A program made the translations under genes and the position numbers. Below are positions 52,275 through 61,461 of a DNA stretch of 64,000 nucleotides, in pieces (positions within the stretch are counted from its first letter, which is position 1; each line of letters opens with the position of its first letter). The DNA is taken from positions 124,001 to 188,000 of the forward strand of contig CAVOKY010000011.1 of NCBI GenBank assembly GCA_963696645.1. Reading direction: 5' to 3'. Origin of the DNA: JAMXLO01 sp963696645 (GTDB lineage: Bacteria > Pseudomonadota > Alphaproteobacteria > Acetobacterales > Acetobacteraceae). Under the pieces are notes generated by a model. That model ran no database searches. It saw only the letters and a program-made list of their open reading frames with translations, and was not told the origin of the DNA.

Positions 52275-53162
52275 TTACCCCTTCACGCCACCCATCGTCA
52301 GGCCTGCCGCCATGTAACGGCGGAAGCCATAGTACAGGATCATTGGCGGCAGTGCATATATGATAGCGGTGGCCATCATGAAGTTCCACGGCAATTCATC
52401 GCTGTTGAGGAATTGCGCCAAGGCGACGGCAACTGTCATGCTCTGCGGCGTGGACAGCATCAGGAAGTTGTACAGGTACTCATTCCACGCCAGAAGCAAG
52501 GCATAGGTGCCCACGGCAACCAATGCCGGCGCCATCAACGGCAGGTAAATGCGGAAGTAGATCTGGAACGGGTTGGCGCCATCGATACGCGCCAACTCGT
52601 CGAGTTCCATCGGGATGGATTTGCCATACTGCGAGAAGATGAAGATCGCGTATGGGGTAGCGAACGTCGTTATCGCAGCGACCACCGCCCAGAGGTGGTT
52701 GGAGAGGCCATAAATCTGCATGATCCGATAGAACGGGATCGCCAGAAACGATGCCGGGATCACGTAGGTCATCAACGCCGCATTGGTCAGCATCCAGCCA
52801 TTGCGCAGATGCAGGCGTCCGACCGTGAAGCTGGCCAGCGAGCCGATCAGCAAGGTCAGGAACATCGTCATCAGGCCGACGAAGAAGCTGTTGCCGAACT
52901 GATGCCAGAAATTCGCCAGGTACCAGAAATCCTCGGTCACCACGACGCGGAAGCTCTCCAGCGACGGGTTCGCCGGCCAGACCGCCCCACTGAACACGTC
53001 ATCGTGGCTGTCGAGCGCGATCACGATCATATTATAGATCGGCGTGATGGACCAGACGACGAGTACAAAACCAAGCACAACGCAGGCCGCCTCGACGATG
53101 AAGCGTTGCACCTGGTAGTGCAGCTTGGACTGGCGCCGGCGGCCGGCGACTGTGGCGCTCAC
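52275..53162 (-). CDS. Carbohydrate ABC transporter permease, MalG type (pair 1)
   Basis: 295 residues, six membrane helices. The EAA loop ELDELARIDGANPFQIYFRI and the end YMAAGLTMGGVKG parallel pair 2. It overlaps the MalF-type gene 53159-54076 by four bases and is followed after 27 bases by pair 2, so all four permeases read as one transcript. With the binding protein it would import a sugar or polyol; the substrate is unknown. Confidence 0.9.
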   Translation of the reverse strand: MSATVAGRRRQSKLHYQVQRFIVEAACVVLGFVLVVWSITPIYNMIVIALDSHDDVFSGAVWPANPSLESFRVVVTEDFWYLANFWHQFGNSFFVGLMTMFLTLLIGSLASFTVGRLHLRNGWMLTNAALMTYVIPASFLAIPFYRIMQIYGLSNHLWAVVAAITTFATPYAIFIFSQYGKSIPMELDELARIDGANPFQIYFRIYLPLMAPALVAVGTYALLLAWNEYLYNFLMLSTPQSMTVAVALAQFLNSDELPWNFMMATAIIYALPPMILYYGFRRYMAAGLTMGGVKG

Positions 53163-54076
53163 AACTGCACCTCCTTCATACGGAGCTTTCGCATCAGGAT
53201 GAACACGAGCGGGATCAGCAAGGGCAAGGACGTCATCACCGCGGCCACGCCGAGACGCGGCAACGCTGTGGTGAACGCGTAACGGATCCCGAGTGTAGCG
53301 AGGACCTCGGTGGACATCGCCGGACCACCGCCGGAGACGAAATACGTCGCGTTGAAGTCGCCGAGAGCGAAGATGGTGTCGAGCAGTGTGCAGACGAGAT
53401 ACAGGTTTGCCATCAGCGGCAATGTCACATGCGCGAACCGGCGCAGGCCGGTTGCACCATCCACCTCGGCCGCTTCATAGAGCTCCTGCGGGACCGCCAT
53501 CCTGCCGGCCAGCAGGATTACCGTCCAGAACGGCATGTTCTTCCAGATGTATGCACCGATGTTGCTGGCCAGCCCCATCCAATGCGAGTTCAGATAGACC
53601 GGGCCGTCGATGCCGAACAGCATCCACAACACATTGTTGAGCATGCCCCACTGGCCGTTCAGCAACCAGTGGATCGAGATGTAGGCGGGCAGCGCCGGCG
53701 TCGCCCACGGCAGGATGTAGATCACCAACAGCGCCTTGATCCACCAGCGCTTGCGCATGAAAAAGCCTGACAGCAGGAATGCCAGGACCATCTTCAGGTT
53801 CACGCCGATGCCGACATACAGCAACGTGTTGATCACCGCGGTGAAGTAGCGGGGATCGGCAAACAACTGGCTGTAGAGCTGTGTCTGGCCGCCCAGATAC
53901 AGCCCATAGGCGATCGGATAGAGGACGAACGCGAAGAATATCGCCACGTAAGGCAGCGCGAAGGCGGTGGCCCAGATGTACTCCGAGCCGTGCAGTCCAC
54001 CGTGCCATGCGCGCCGCGCAGGGCGCGCCGCAGCGAGACCCCGTCCAACCGCAAGTGTCTGCTGTGTGACGCTCAT
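53159..54076 (-). CDS. Carbohydrate ABC transporter permease, MalF type (pair 1)
   Basis: 305 residues, six membrane helices. The first is LPYVAIFFAFVLYPIAYGLY; the EAA loop is LYEAAEVDGATGLRRFAHVT. It starts 16 bases after the binding-protein stop. Its similarity to the pair 2 MalF protein is evident along the whole length (VINTLLYVGIGVNLKMVLAF against AINTLLFVAVGVNVQMFLAF), indicating tandem duplication of the permease pair. Confidence 0.9.
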   Translation of the reverse strand: MSVTQQTLAVGRGLAAARPARRAWHGGLHGSEYIWATAFALPYVAIFFAFVLYPIAYGLYLGGQTQLYSQLFADPRYFTAVINTLLYVGIGVNLKMVLAFLLSGFFMRKRWWIKALLVIYILPWATPALPAYISIHWLLNGQWGMLNNVLWMLFGIDGPVYLNSHWMGLASNIGAYIWKNMPFWTVILLAGRMAVPQELYEAAEVDGATGLRRFAHVTLPLMANLYLVCTLLDTIFALGDFNATYFVSGGGPAMSTEVLATLGIRYAFTTALPRLGVAAVMTSLPLLIPLVFILMRKLRMKEVQL

Positions 54077-54092
54077 GTTCGCCTCGCTGGTA

Positions 54093-55472
54093 TCAGTCGT
54101 ATTTCACTTGTGCGAAGATCTGCCCGCAACGCTTGAACGCCTTGTCCACGGCGTCCGCCACCTTCATGCCATTCTTGATGACGTCAGCATGAGCCTGGCC
54201 CCAGAGCTGTTCGGCGTTGGCTTGGCCCCAGGCTGGCGAGAACCCCTCGTAAACGGGCAGGGTCGGATTCAGCACGGCTTCCGTAACATAGGGTTTCAGG
54301 CACGGCATCTCGGTGCTGAGCCAGAACGGATCGTCGTGCACGATCTGCGGGATCGCCGGCACCCAACGGCCAAGGCCTCCCTTCAGGTTCTCGTTCATCA
54401 CCTTCGGCTGCATCCAGTACTTCATGAAGTCCTTGGCAACCTCGACGCCCTTGGCACCCTTCGGAATGAAGCCCCCGCCGGCGTTGACCTGGGTCTTCAT
54501 CGGCGTGCCATCATTCTTTAGCTGCGGAGCTACTGTCTGCATGTCATGGAAGAAGGCCTGCTTATCCTTGATCATCGCCAGCTCAGTTGACAGCGTGCCG
54601 TCGAAGTCCATCACGAACAGCTTCTCGTGGTAGCCGTTGTTGTCGTCGGCGTCATTCCAGCTCAGCGCCTCCGGCGGCACCACACCTTCCTTATAGAGGT
54701 TCGTCATGAACTCGACCGACTTGATTGCCGCCTCGCGAATCTTCGGGTCGTCCGTGTGCAATTTGCCGTCCGACGTGACGATACCCTCGCCGCCATTGGC
54801 GATAAGGAAATGCGCGAACAGGTTGTTGCCGTCGTTCGGTCCGACCGTGGTGATCTGCAGACCACAGGCGTAGACTTTCCGCATCCCCTTGGCACGTAGC
54901 GGCGCCTGAGCCTGCTTGAGGTATGTCCATACCCCGTTCCAGTCCTTGGGTATGTCCGACATCTTCAGGCCCGCCTTATCGACCAGGTCGCCCCAGATGT
55001 GGAACGGGGTCGCGCCCTGCTTGATCGGGCACAGGTAGTAGCTGCGCTTCTTGGCCGCCTTGTTGTAGAAGGTTGAGCCAAGCTTCGCGGTACCGGAAAG
55101 CTGCAACTCATAAGGCGCTACGACGTCAGTTACGTCGACCAGTTTGTCGTCCCAGGCGTTCTGCGGCAGGATCGACGAGGGTGCATCGTGAAACACCAGG
55201 TCCGGAACGTCGCCGCTGGTCAGCGCGGAGATCGTCTTCTGGTTCAGCGCCATGAATGGCAGGATGCTGTAGTCGAGCTTGTTGCCGCTCAACTTCATAT
55301 AGTCCTCGCATACCTTCTTGGCGGCCTCGTCCTCCTGGGGAATGAACCCCTGGTTGATCCAGATTGTGGCGGTTTTCGCCTGGGCGTTGGCAATATACGG
55401 ACGCGACAAGGCACTCGCCGCCGCTACAGCTACGGATCCTGAAAGCACTGAACGTCGGCTCATGCTACCCAC
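54093..55472 (-). CDS. Extracellular solute-binding protein, family 1, Tat-type signal
   Basis: 459 residues. The N-terminus MSRRSVLSGSVAVAAASALS (after a short GTG-started leader) has a twin-arginine signal and an ANAQA cleavage site, so it is exported folded to the periplasm. The body (TIWINQGFIPQEDEAAKKV, ISALTSGDVPDLVFHDAPSS) is typical of sugar-binding proteins. It heads an operon with two permease pairs. GGAGG lies six bases before GTG 55472; a promoter with TACAAT (-10) about 50 bases upstream is possible. No ATPase or catabolic gene is adjacent. Confidence 0.88.
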   Translation of the reverse strand: MGSMSRRSVLSGSVAVAAASALSRPYIANAQAKTATIWINQGFIPQEDEAAKKVCEDYMKLSGNKLDYSILPFMALNQKTISALTSGDVPDLVFHDAPSSILPQNAWDDKLVDVTDVVAPYELQLSGTAKLGSTFYNKAAKKRSYYLCPIKQGATPFHIWGDLVDKAGLKMSDIPKDWNGVWTYLKQAQAPLRAKGMRKVYACGLQITTVGPNDGNNLFAHFLIANGGEGIVTSDGKLHTDDPKIREAAIKSVEFMTNLYKEGVVPPEALSWNDADDNNGYHEKLFVMDFDGTLSTELAMIKDKQAFFHDMQTVAPQLKNDGTPMKTQVNAGGGFIPKGAKGVEVAKDFMKYWMQPKVMNENLKGGLGRWVPAIPQIVHDDPFWLSTEMPCLKPYVTEAVLNPTLPVYEGFSPAWGQANAEQLWGQAHADVIKNGMKVADAVDKAFKRCGQIFAQVKYD

Positions 55473-55651
55473 GGCCGCCCTCCTTCCCTGTTGTGGCTGA
55501 GGTTAGACCCCGGGCCGATTGTACAAAGTTTCGTTAGTGACCAAGCTTATAGCGAATTTTCAGAGAACGTCAAACCCTGCCGAATTATTCCTCGTGGCGG
55601 CGACGGGACTCACACAATCGTGGTCCGCGCCTCGGCGTACCCCCTGAAATA

Positions 55652-56440
55652 TCAAGCTTCGTAAGCCAGGACGTCAAGGCCGCTGTTGGTATCGATAACG
55701 AACAGCGTGCCATCGGCGGCGGCGAGCACATCGGTCGATTGCACCACGCGTGCGCCGCCGAGACGGATGTCCACCGCGCGTTCTGGAGCCGGCGGTACGT
55801 AATCGCCACGCTGATGTCGAATACCCGCACGCCGGCGTTGTGATAGGTGGCGAATATTATCCCCTCGGACTGGAACGAGCCAGGCCGGTTCTCGTGCAGA
55901 TTGTGCGTCCCGAATTTTCCTCCCTTATTGTGGAAGTTCTCACGCTTCGCGATCGGCACTGTGCCGATCGTCACGGGATTTTCGGGCGCGCGCCCATTCA
56001 GCATCCCGATATAGGCCAAATCTTGCCGCAGCGGCTGTTGGTGTTTCGCTACCGGCACAATGGATGCCCGGCAGCTACCAGCGCCCAACGCTTTCCGGTC
56101 TGGTCGGATCGGCGTTGTCGATCACCACCAGGATATGGTTGATGAACCCTTCCTGGTGCGCCGAGGCATAGGCATGGCGGCCACCGATCCACCAGATGCG
56201 ATGCAGCCCGACGCCGTCGATCGGCATGAAGCCGATCTCCCGCCGCGACGCTGCGCTCCAGCTTGCTGAAGCCGTCCGCCAGCGATTTGCCGAAGTAATC
56301 TTGCTCCTTTTCGTATTGCTGCAGCACCCCGGCATTCGCGGCATTGATCGCCAGCAGCAGCCCGTCATGCCCCTGGATGTGGCTGGCGCGCGTGTCGGCC
56401 GGGCGGGCGATGCCTGAGCGACCGAATCCGATGTGCGTCG
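55652..56440 (-). pseudogene. LVIVD-repeat protein, multiply frameshifted
   Basis: Segments in three frames line up as one protein: HDGLLLAINAANAGVLQQYE, GFINHILVVIDNADPTRPES, RAPENPVTIGTVPIAKRENF, GKFGTHNLHENRPGSFQSEG, IIFATYHNAGVRVFDIS and the end VVQSTDVLAAADGTLFVIDT before the stop at 55652. These are LVIVD/beta-propeller-like repeats, whose role is unclear. At least three frame changes and small deletions make it non-functional. It sits between the transporter operon and an MFS gene. Confidence 0.75.
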
Positions 56441-56446
56441 GTGATC

Positions 56447-57787
56447 CTACCCCTCCGGTGGCGCGAGCACATCCAGCGCCACGCCACGCGACTCTGGGCC
56501 GATCAGGTTGACGGTCAAGGCGGCGATCAGCAGGACGGCGGCAACCGAGGCGAACACCGCGCCGATGCCATAGCTGGTCTGGATCCACAGGATGGTGGGG
56601 ATGATGAAGGCAGTGCCGAGCCGGCCGGCACCCTGTGCCATACCGAACCCCGAGGCGCGCGCGTTGGTCGGGAACACTTCCGAGGCGAAGATCTGCATCG
56701 AGTTGCCAGCCAACTGGATGAAAAAGATCATGCAGAAGCCGACTACCAACAGGGTCATATCGGTGCCGGCGTTGACGAAGGCGACCGCAAACAGGCCTGC
56801 CATCACAAACGCGGCAGTTGCAGTCTTCTTTCTTCCGAACTTCTCCAGCGCGAACATCATGAACAAGCTGGCGCAGGGAAAAGCCAGTGTCATGCCGAAC
56901 GTGAAAGTCAGCGACTTGGTGATGGTCATGCCGCGTTCGGCCATCATGTTTGGCAGCCAGGTGCCAAGCCCGAGTGCGACGCCGAAGAATGCGACGAAGC
57001 AGACCATGGCCGCGATCAGGCGGCCCCGGTAATGGCGGAGCACCAAGGCGATCGGATCGCTGTGCGAATCGCTCGCGGCATCGGTGAGCAGTATCTCGCC
57101 TGCCGGCGGGCGCTTGATGCCCATGCGCTCCAGCAGGTCGAGCGCGCGCGCGCCCTGGCCGTGCGTCGCGAGCCAACGTGGTGACTCCGGCAGCGTGAAG
57201 CGGAACAGGAACACGATCAGCGCACACACGCCGATGACGATCCAGCAGCCGCGCCAGCCGATCAAGTCACGGAAGGCCAGGGCGAACAGCGTCGACAATG
57301 GCCAGGAGAACGCGCCGCCAATCAACTGCACGCCGGCGATGAAGCGGCCGCGGATGTTCTTTGGCGCGTATTCGCCGGCGTAGGCGAAGCACAGCGGCTG
57401 TTCCGCGCCGAGGCCGATGCCGGCGATGAAGCGCAGCGCCGCGAGCCAGATCCAGTTCGGCGAGAACGCCGCGGCGATCGTTGCACTGCCGTACAGCAGC
57501 AGATTGAACTGATAGACCGTCTTGCGGCCGAACCGGTCGGTGAACTCGCCCTGCGCGACGGTGCCGAGAAACAGGCCGAACAGGGTGGCGCTGGCAACGG
57601 TGGCGATCTGTGCGGGGGTGGCGAAGCCGCTGCGCACGATGTCAGGGATCAGCGCACCAAGGATGACGTAGTCGGCGACGTCGAAGAAATAGCCTGCGGC
57701 GATCAGTGTAAAGACGCGATAGTGAATCGGGCTCATGCGGGCATCGTCCAGCGACGTGCCGACAAACCCTTCGATGGTCTGGGCCAT
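56447..57787 (-). CDS. MFS transporter
   Basis: 446 residues with 12 predicted helices. Loop motif FTDRFGRKTVYQ, the TM4-5 block FIAGIGLGAEQPLCFAYAGE and FTLPESPRWLATHGQGA after TM6 place it in the sugar / aromatic-acid porter branch. The start at 57787 (MAQTIEGFVG) is typical. Its substrate is not evident. It is divergent from the VOC gene at 57968. Confidence 0.88.
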   Translation of the reverse strand: MAQTIEGFVGTSLDDARMSPIHYRVFTLIAAGYFFDVADYVILGALIPDIVRSGFATPAQIATVASATLFGLFLGTVAQGEFTDRFGRKTVYQFNLLLYGSATIAAAFSPNWIWLAALRFIAGIGLGAEQPLCFAYAGEYAPKNIRGRFIAGVQLIGGAFSWPLSTLFALAFRDLIGWRGCWIVIGVCALIVFLFRFTLPESPRWLATHGQGARALDLLERMGIKRPPAGEILLTDAASDSHSDPIALVLRHYRGRLIAAMVCFVAFFGVALGLGTWLPNMMAERGMTITKSLTFTFGMTLAFPCASLFMMFALEKFGRKKTATAAFVMAGLFAVAFVNAGTDMTLLVVGFCMIFFIQLAGNSMQIFASEVFPTNARASGFGMAQGAGRLGTAFIIPTILWIQTSYGIGAVFASVAAVLLIAALTVNLIGPESRGVALDVLAPPEG

Positions 57788-57967
57788 ACGGTCGTTTCCT
57801 CCCCCGGTGGCGCCGCTTCTGCGACTGCCGACGCAGCGTCTCAGAGGGCCGGATTCGCGTCAATCTGCCGAGCGCGTGTCGTTTTGCGTCCGACTTGCTT
57901 GCTCTCCGACAGGCTGTCGCCTGCGCACCATTTGCGGCATAATCGCGGCCGAGAAAGGGAGGCCGCC

Positions 57968-58387
57968 ATGCTGCAGATCAAGCAACTTGACCATCTGGTG
58001 CTGCGTGTCGTGAACCTGCAGGCCATGATGCATTTCTACATGGACGTGCTGGGGTGCGCGCTCGAGAAAGTGCAGGAGGAGCTCGGCCTGTACCAACTCC
58101 GCGCCGGCAGCGGGCTGATCGACCTCGTGCCGTTGGATGGGCAGTTGGGCCGGAAGGGCGGCGCGGCGCCCGGCAAGGAGGCACGCAATCTCGACCATTT
58201 CTGCCTGCAGATCGAGCCGTTCGACGGAGAGGCGATCATCGCTCATCTGAAGCGGCACGGCGCGGAGCCCGGCCCTGTGGAATCGCGGTATGGCGCTGCG
58301 GGGCAGGGACCTTCGATCTACGTGCCGGACCCGGAGGGCAACATGGTAGAATTGAAAGGTCCGCCCTGGGAAACCGGCAAACCCTGA
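57968..58387 (+). CDS. VOC family protein (glyoxalase/dioxygenase fold)
   Basis: 139 residues. IKQLDHLVLRVVNLQAMMHF and YMDVLGCAL form the first module; NLDHFCLQIEPFDGEAIIAH and IYVPDPEGNMVELKGPP the second. Likely metal ligands are His 9, His in NLDHFCL and Glu in NMVELKG, so the site looks intact. GAGGCC precedes the ATG. It resembles the group annotated as glyoxalase or virulence-protein-like; the substrate is unknown. Confidence 0.85.
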   Translation: MLQIKQLDHLVLRVVNLQAMMHFYMDVLGCALEKVQEELGLYQLRAGSGLIDLVPLDGQLGRKGGAAPGKEARNLDHFCLQIEPFDGEAIIAHLKRHGAEPGPVESRYGAAGQGPSIYVPDPEGNMVELKGPPWETGKP

Positions 58388-58588
58388 TCGCACCGTGGCT
58401 TGCCACGGCCGCAGCGCCCAGGCATAGCCCAGTCGCCTGTACCAATGCCGGGAAGCCAGCGCTTGGTGCCCGCGTCCGACAGGCATCGCGACAGTTCCTC
58501 GCACGAGGCGAGCCTGCAATTCGCCACGCCTGCTTCGGGAGGGGAAGCGCCACATGCATGTCTCGGTGAACGGCGCGCGGTTATTTTT

Positions 58589-58852
58589 TTACGTCGGACC
58601 GATCCCCGGTACAAGCTTGGCGGCAGCCAGGGCTGCGATGCGTTGGATGGGCCATAAGAGCTGGTCACAGCTTTCCAGTCCTGACCCTGGCATTCGATCT
58701 TTGTCACCGTCGCCGGCGCCGCCATCGACGGGAGGCGGGTCGCGCGCACGCATGACATTGGGCGTACGGCGTGGCATGCCATAGTGTTCGGTCTCCACCT
58801 TCGGCGCGTCGGCTGTTTGTGGTGGAGGCGGTGCCAGCGGCACGGCGACCAC
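58589..58852 (-). CDS. Hypothetical proline-rich protein (doubtful)
   Basis: 87 residues starting GTG three bases after the stop of the lipoprotein gene: VAVPLAPPPPQTADAPKVE, later DPPPVDGGAGDGDKDRMPG. No known domain. Position and codon use make a real product possible, perhaps once the C-terminal part of the lipoprotein, but it could be a chance frame. Confidence 0.3.
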   Translation of the reverse strand: MVAVPLAPPPPQTADAPKVETEHYGMPRRTPNVMRARDPPPVDGGAGDGDKDRMPGSGLESCDQLLWPIQRIAALAAAKLVPGIGPT

Positions 58853-58855
58853 CGG

Positions 58856-59383
58856 TCACGGCGCCGGCGCGGTTGTCGCCGCCGGCTCCGTCGGTGCGGC
58901 GGAGGCCTGCTTCGGCGGTAGCGAAATCGGCACCGTGTAGTCTGGCACCACCCGCGCCTGGTTGCCGGCAATCACCAGCACCTTTTCTCCGACGGTCAGG
59001 GGCACCTCGTCCTTCTGCGTCACGCTGAGCAGGTCGCCGTTGGTCTTGCGCACGATGTATTCGAAGGCATGCGTGTCGCCCGTCACGTGTTCGGCCGCAT
59101 TGCCGGCGATCCCGCCCACCAGCGAGCCGCCGAGGGCGCCGAGGGCACTGGTCACGCCGCTGCCAGCCTGTGCGCCGACAATTCCACCTGCGGCGCCGCC
59201 GATCACCGTCCCAGCGGTGCCCGATGCGCTGACGTCCACTGCGCGCACGCCCACCAGCACGCCCTGATCCACCTTGTTCGCCTGCTGCACGGCGTTGCTG
59301 GCATAGGTGTTCGGCGAGTAATCCGGGCCGCAGCCCGCCACCGAAGCGGCCAGCGTGGCGCAAAACGCAATCCTGACGAGCAA
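58856..59383 (-). CDS. SlyB-like glycine-zipper lipoprotein
   Basis: 175 residues. The signal MLVRIAFCATLAASVAGC ends in a lipobox (VAGC), so Cys 18 is lipidated. The middle has a glycine zipper (IGGAAGGIVGAQAGSGVTSA, then GGSLVGGIAGNAAEH), as in SlyB/PcP outer-membrane lipoproteins. The C-terminal part, HAFEYIVRKTNGDLLSVTQK onward, is the usual small beta domain. It is probably an outer-membrane integrity protein. A Pro/Ala tail follows. Confidence 0.85.
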   Translation of the reverse strand: MLVRIAFCATLAASVAGCGPDYSPNTYASNAVQQANKVDQGVLVGVRAVDVSASGTAGTVIGGAAGGIVGAQAGSGVTSALGALGGSLVGGIAGNAAEHVTGDTHAFEYIVRKTNGDLLSVTQKDEVPLTVGEKVLVIAGNQARVVPDYTVPISLPPKQASAAPTEPAATTAPAP

Positions 59384-59546
59384 AGGCGATCTCCAGGCTG
59401 TCGGGCCGCGCTTGGTAGAGCACTCGGTAGGTCATTGTCACCTCGGCGAACAAGGCACTCCGCTGGTTGGAACTTGCATTGCCGTGCGGTTCAGCCGGTC
59501 GCATATCGGGCGCGATGACATCGGGCATGACACCAGCACACCGCGA

Positions 59547-60074
59547 ATGACCGCACCGTACCGCATCAATTCCACACGCATGGCATGCAAGCCTTGGGTG
59601 CTTTGTGCCGTGCTGACGGTCATCTTTGTTCCGCTGGGCATCGGATTCGCTTGGGGCGATGTCTCATGGACCATGCCAGTACGGCCGGCGTGCATTTCAT
59701 CGCCCTTCGGCTGGCGCCATGCGGTTGGTCCGATGGCACCCGCCGGCTTCCACAACGGCATCGACATGCCGGCGCCCGCGGGCGGCTACGTTTATGCAGT
59801 CGCCGCCGGCCACGTGCTGAGGGTCAAGAAGATGGGCCTGGGCGGTTTGCAGATCGATATCCAGCATCCGGGTGGCCTGGTGACGGTGTATTCGCATCTG
59901 GGCAGCGTATCGCCTGCCGTCGCGGACGGTCAGCGCGTGGTAGCCGCCGGTTCATGGCTTGGGCGCATTGGCCGTACAGGCGTCACGTATGGGACCCATC
60001 TGTTCTTCATGGTGCTGAGCGACGGCAAGCCCGTGGACCCGGCGCCGTACCTCGGCGTGACAAGTTGCAAATGA
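59547..60074 (+). CDS. M23 (LytM-like) family protein with a degenerate zinc site
   Basis: 175 residues. An N-terminal hydrophobic segment (WVLCAVLTVIFVPLGIGFAW) acts as signal or anchor, followed by one LytM domain. His 69 and Asp 73 of GFHNGIDMPAP and His 117 of YSHLGS are kept, but the final H-x-H motif reads THLFF, so the last zinc ligand is Phe 153. Without it the protein is probably not an active endopeptidase. It may instead activate amidases, like EnvC/NlpD. ATG 59547 is chosen; ATG 59580 is also possible. Confidence 0.8.
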   Translation: MTAPYRINSTRMACKPWVLCAVLTVIFVPLGIGFAWGDVSWTMPVRPACISSPFGWRHAVGPMAPAGFHNGIDMPAPAGGYVYAVAAGHVLRVKKMGLGGLQIDIQHPGGLVTVYSHLGSVSPAVADGQRVVAAGSWLGRIGRTGVTYGTHLFFMVLSDGKPVDPAPYLGVTSCK

Positions 60075-60120
60075 TGTACCGCGCCGCATCGCCAAAGGCT
60101 GCGACGGCGTCGGGCGCCCC

Positions 60121-61188
60121 TCATGGTTGTGCCTCTGCCAGGTCGGCCGGCCGGAAACCGAGACGTTCGGCGAAGCGATCGGCGTAGCGCGGCCACACCT
60201 CCGGATTGACCAGCCGCGGCGGTACGCCACCGTCAAAGATCGTCAACCATTGCAGCGCGGTGGCCTCGCACATCTCGGTCATGGTCTCGATGGTCATGCC
60301 CGCGATGTGCGGGCTGGCGATCACGTTGTCCATCGCCAACAGCGGATGGTCGAGCGGCGGCGGTTCCTGCAGAAACACATCGAGGCCCGCGCCAGCAATG
60401 CGGCCTTCGCGCAACGCCTCGGCCAGCGCGGATTCGTCATGGATGCCGCCGCGTGCGGTGTTGATGAAGTACGCGCCCGGCTTCATCGCGGCGAACTCAG
60501 CGGCACCGAACATGCCGAAGGTCTCTTTGCTGCGCGGACAGTGCACCGTCACATAGTCCGATCGCCGGAGCAGTTCATCGAGCTCCACCTTGTTGGCGCG
60601 GCGTGCGATGATCTGCTCCGCCGTCAGATAAGGGTCGTAGGCCAGCACGGACATGTTGAACAACACGCCACACAATTCCGCGACACGCCGGCCGATATGC
60701 CCAAGCCCGACGATGCCGACCGTCTTGTTGCGCAGGTTGTTGCCGGCATAGGCGCGGCGATCGAGATCGGGCGTGCGTTTCATCGCGCGTTCCGACAGCG
60801 CGATCTTCTTCGACAGCGACAGCATCATCCCGAGTGCATGCTCGGCCACCGGCTCCCAGTTGGTGCCTGACTGGTTGACCACGATGACGCCGGCAGCGGT
60901 GCAGGCATCGACATCGATCATATCGTAGCCGGCGCCGGTCGAGCTGATAGCCAGCATGTTGGGGCAGCGCGCCAGCAACTCGGCGTCGCCGAACCATGGC
61001 GCGCGCAATTCGCCGCGCGGCTGGATCTGATAGCCGTGCGCGGCGGCGAATTCCGACCAGTTGTCGGCTTCGGGCGTGGCGTACTCAAGCCGCACCAGGT
61101 CGATGTCGTCGCGCCTGCCAATGATCGCATTGGCGATCGGGTCCATGAAGCTGTCGAAATACACCAGGCGCTTGAGATTGACCGCCAT
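60121..61188 (-). CDS. D-isomer-specific 2-hydroxyacid dehydrogenase
   Basis: 355 residues. The NAD-binding motif is VGIVGLGHIGRRVAELCGVL. The catalytic Arg lies in FINTARGGIHDESALAEALR, the Glu in VFLQEPPPLDHPLL and the His in VIASPHIAGMT. It oxidises or reduces a 2-hydroxy/2-keto acid in the cytoplasm. It is divergent from the IlvD/Edd-type dehydratase, so a shared sugar-acid pathway is plausible. The start at 61188 (MAVNLKRLVYFD) is supported by the family start. Confidence 0.9.
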   Translation of the reverse strand: MAVNLKRLVYFDSFMDPIANAIIGRRDDIDLVRLEYATPEADNWSEFAAAHGYQIQPRGELRAPWFGDAELLARCPNMLAISSTGAGYDMIDVDACTAAGVIVVNQSGTNWEPVAEHALGMMLSLSKKIALSERAMKRTPDLDRRAYAGNNLRNKTVGIVGLGHIGRRVAELCGVLFNMSVLAYDPYLTAEQIIARRANKVELDELLRRSDYVTVHCPRSKETFGMFGAAEFAAMKPGAYFINTARGGIHDESALAEALREGRIAGAGLDVFLQEPPPLDHPLLAMDNVIASPHIAGMTIETMTEMCEATALQWLTIFDGGVPPRLVNPEVWPRYADRFAERLGFRPADLAEAQP

Positions 61189-61255
61189 TTGCCGTTTCCC
61201 CTCGCACGATCGTCCTACCTGGCACGTCATGACGGCAACAGGCAGCAAGAAAGCA

Positions 61256-61379
61256 TTTTACCACGGAGCAAGCATGGAGGGCCACGGTGGGCCACGGAGC
61301 TTTCGTTGCGCTTCTCGCGAAGCGCCGAGTGCCTCCTCCGTGGCCCACCGTGGCCCTCCATGCTTGCTCCGTGGTAAAA
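61256..61379. repeat. Perfect 44-bp inverted repeat (CACGGAG type) with nested hairpin
   Basis: Arms 61256-61299 and 61336-61379 are exact reverse complements, beginning TTTTACCACGGAGCAAGC. The 36-base loop holds GCGCTTC-TCGC-GAAGCGC, a further stem. It lies between the divergent 2-hydroxyacid dehydrogenase and dehydratase genes, within the promoter region of both. Related to 46542-46660. Confidence 0.9.
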
Positions 61380-61461
61380 GACCTTCTTTGCGACGCATCA
61401 GGACAAGCCAGACCCTGGCGTGCTACGCACTCTCGGGAATAACCGAAACAGCGGCGCCATC

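Noticed and set aside
56049..57227. 392-codon minus-strand open frame overlapping the MFS gene
   Set aside because: It is out of frame with the MFS protein; only a short part near 56300 belongs to the LVIVD pseudogene.
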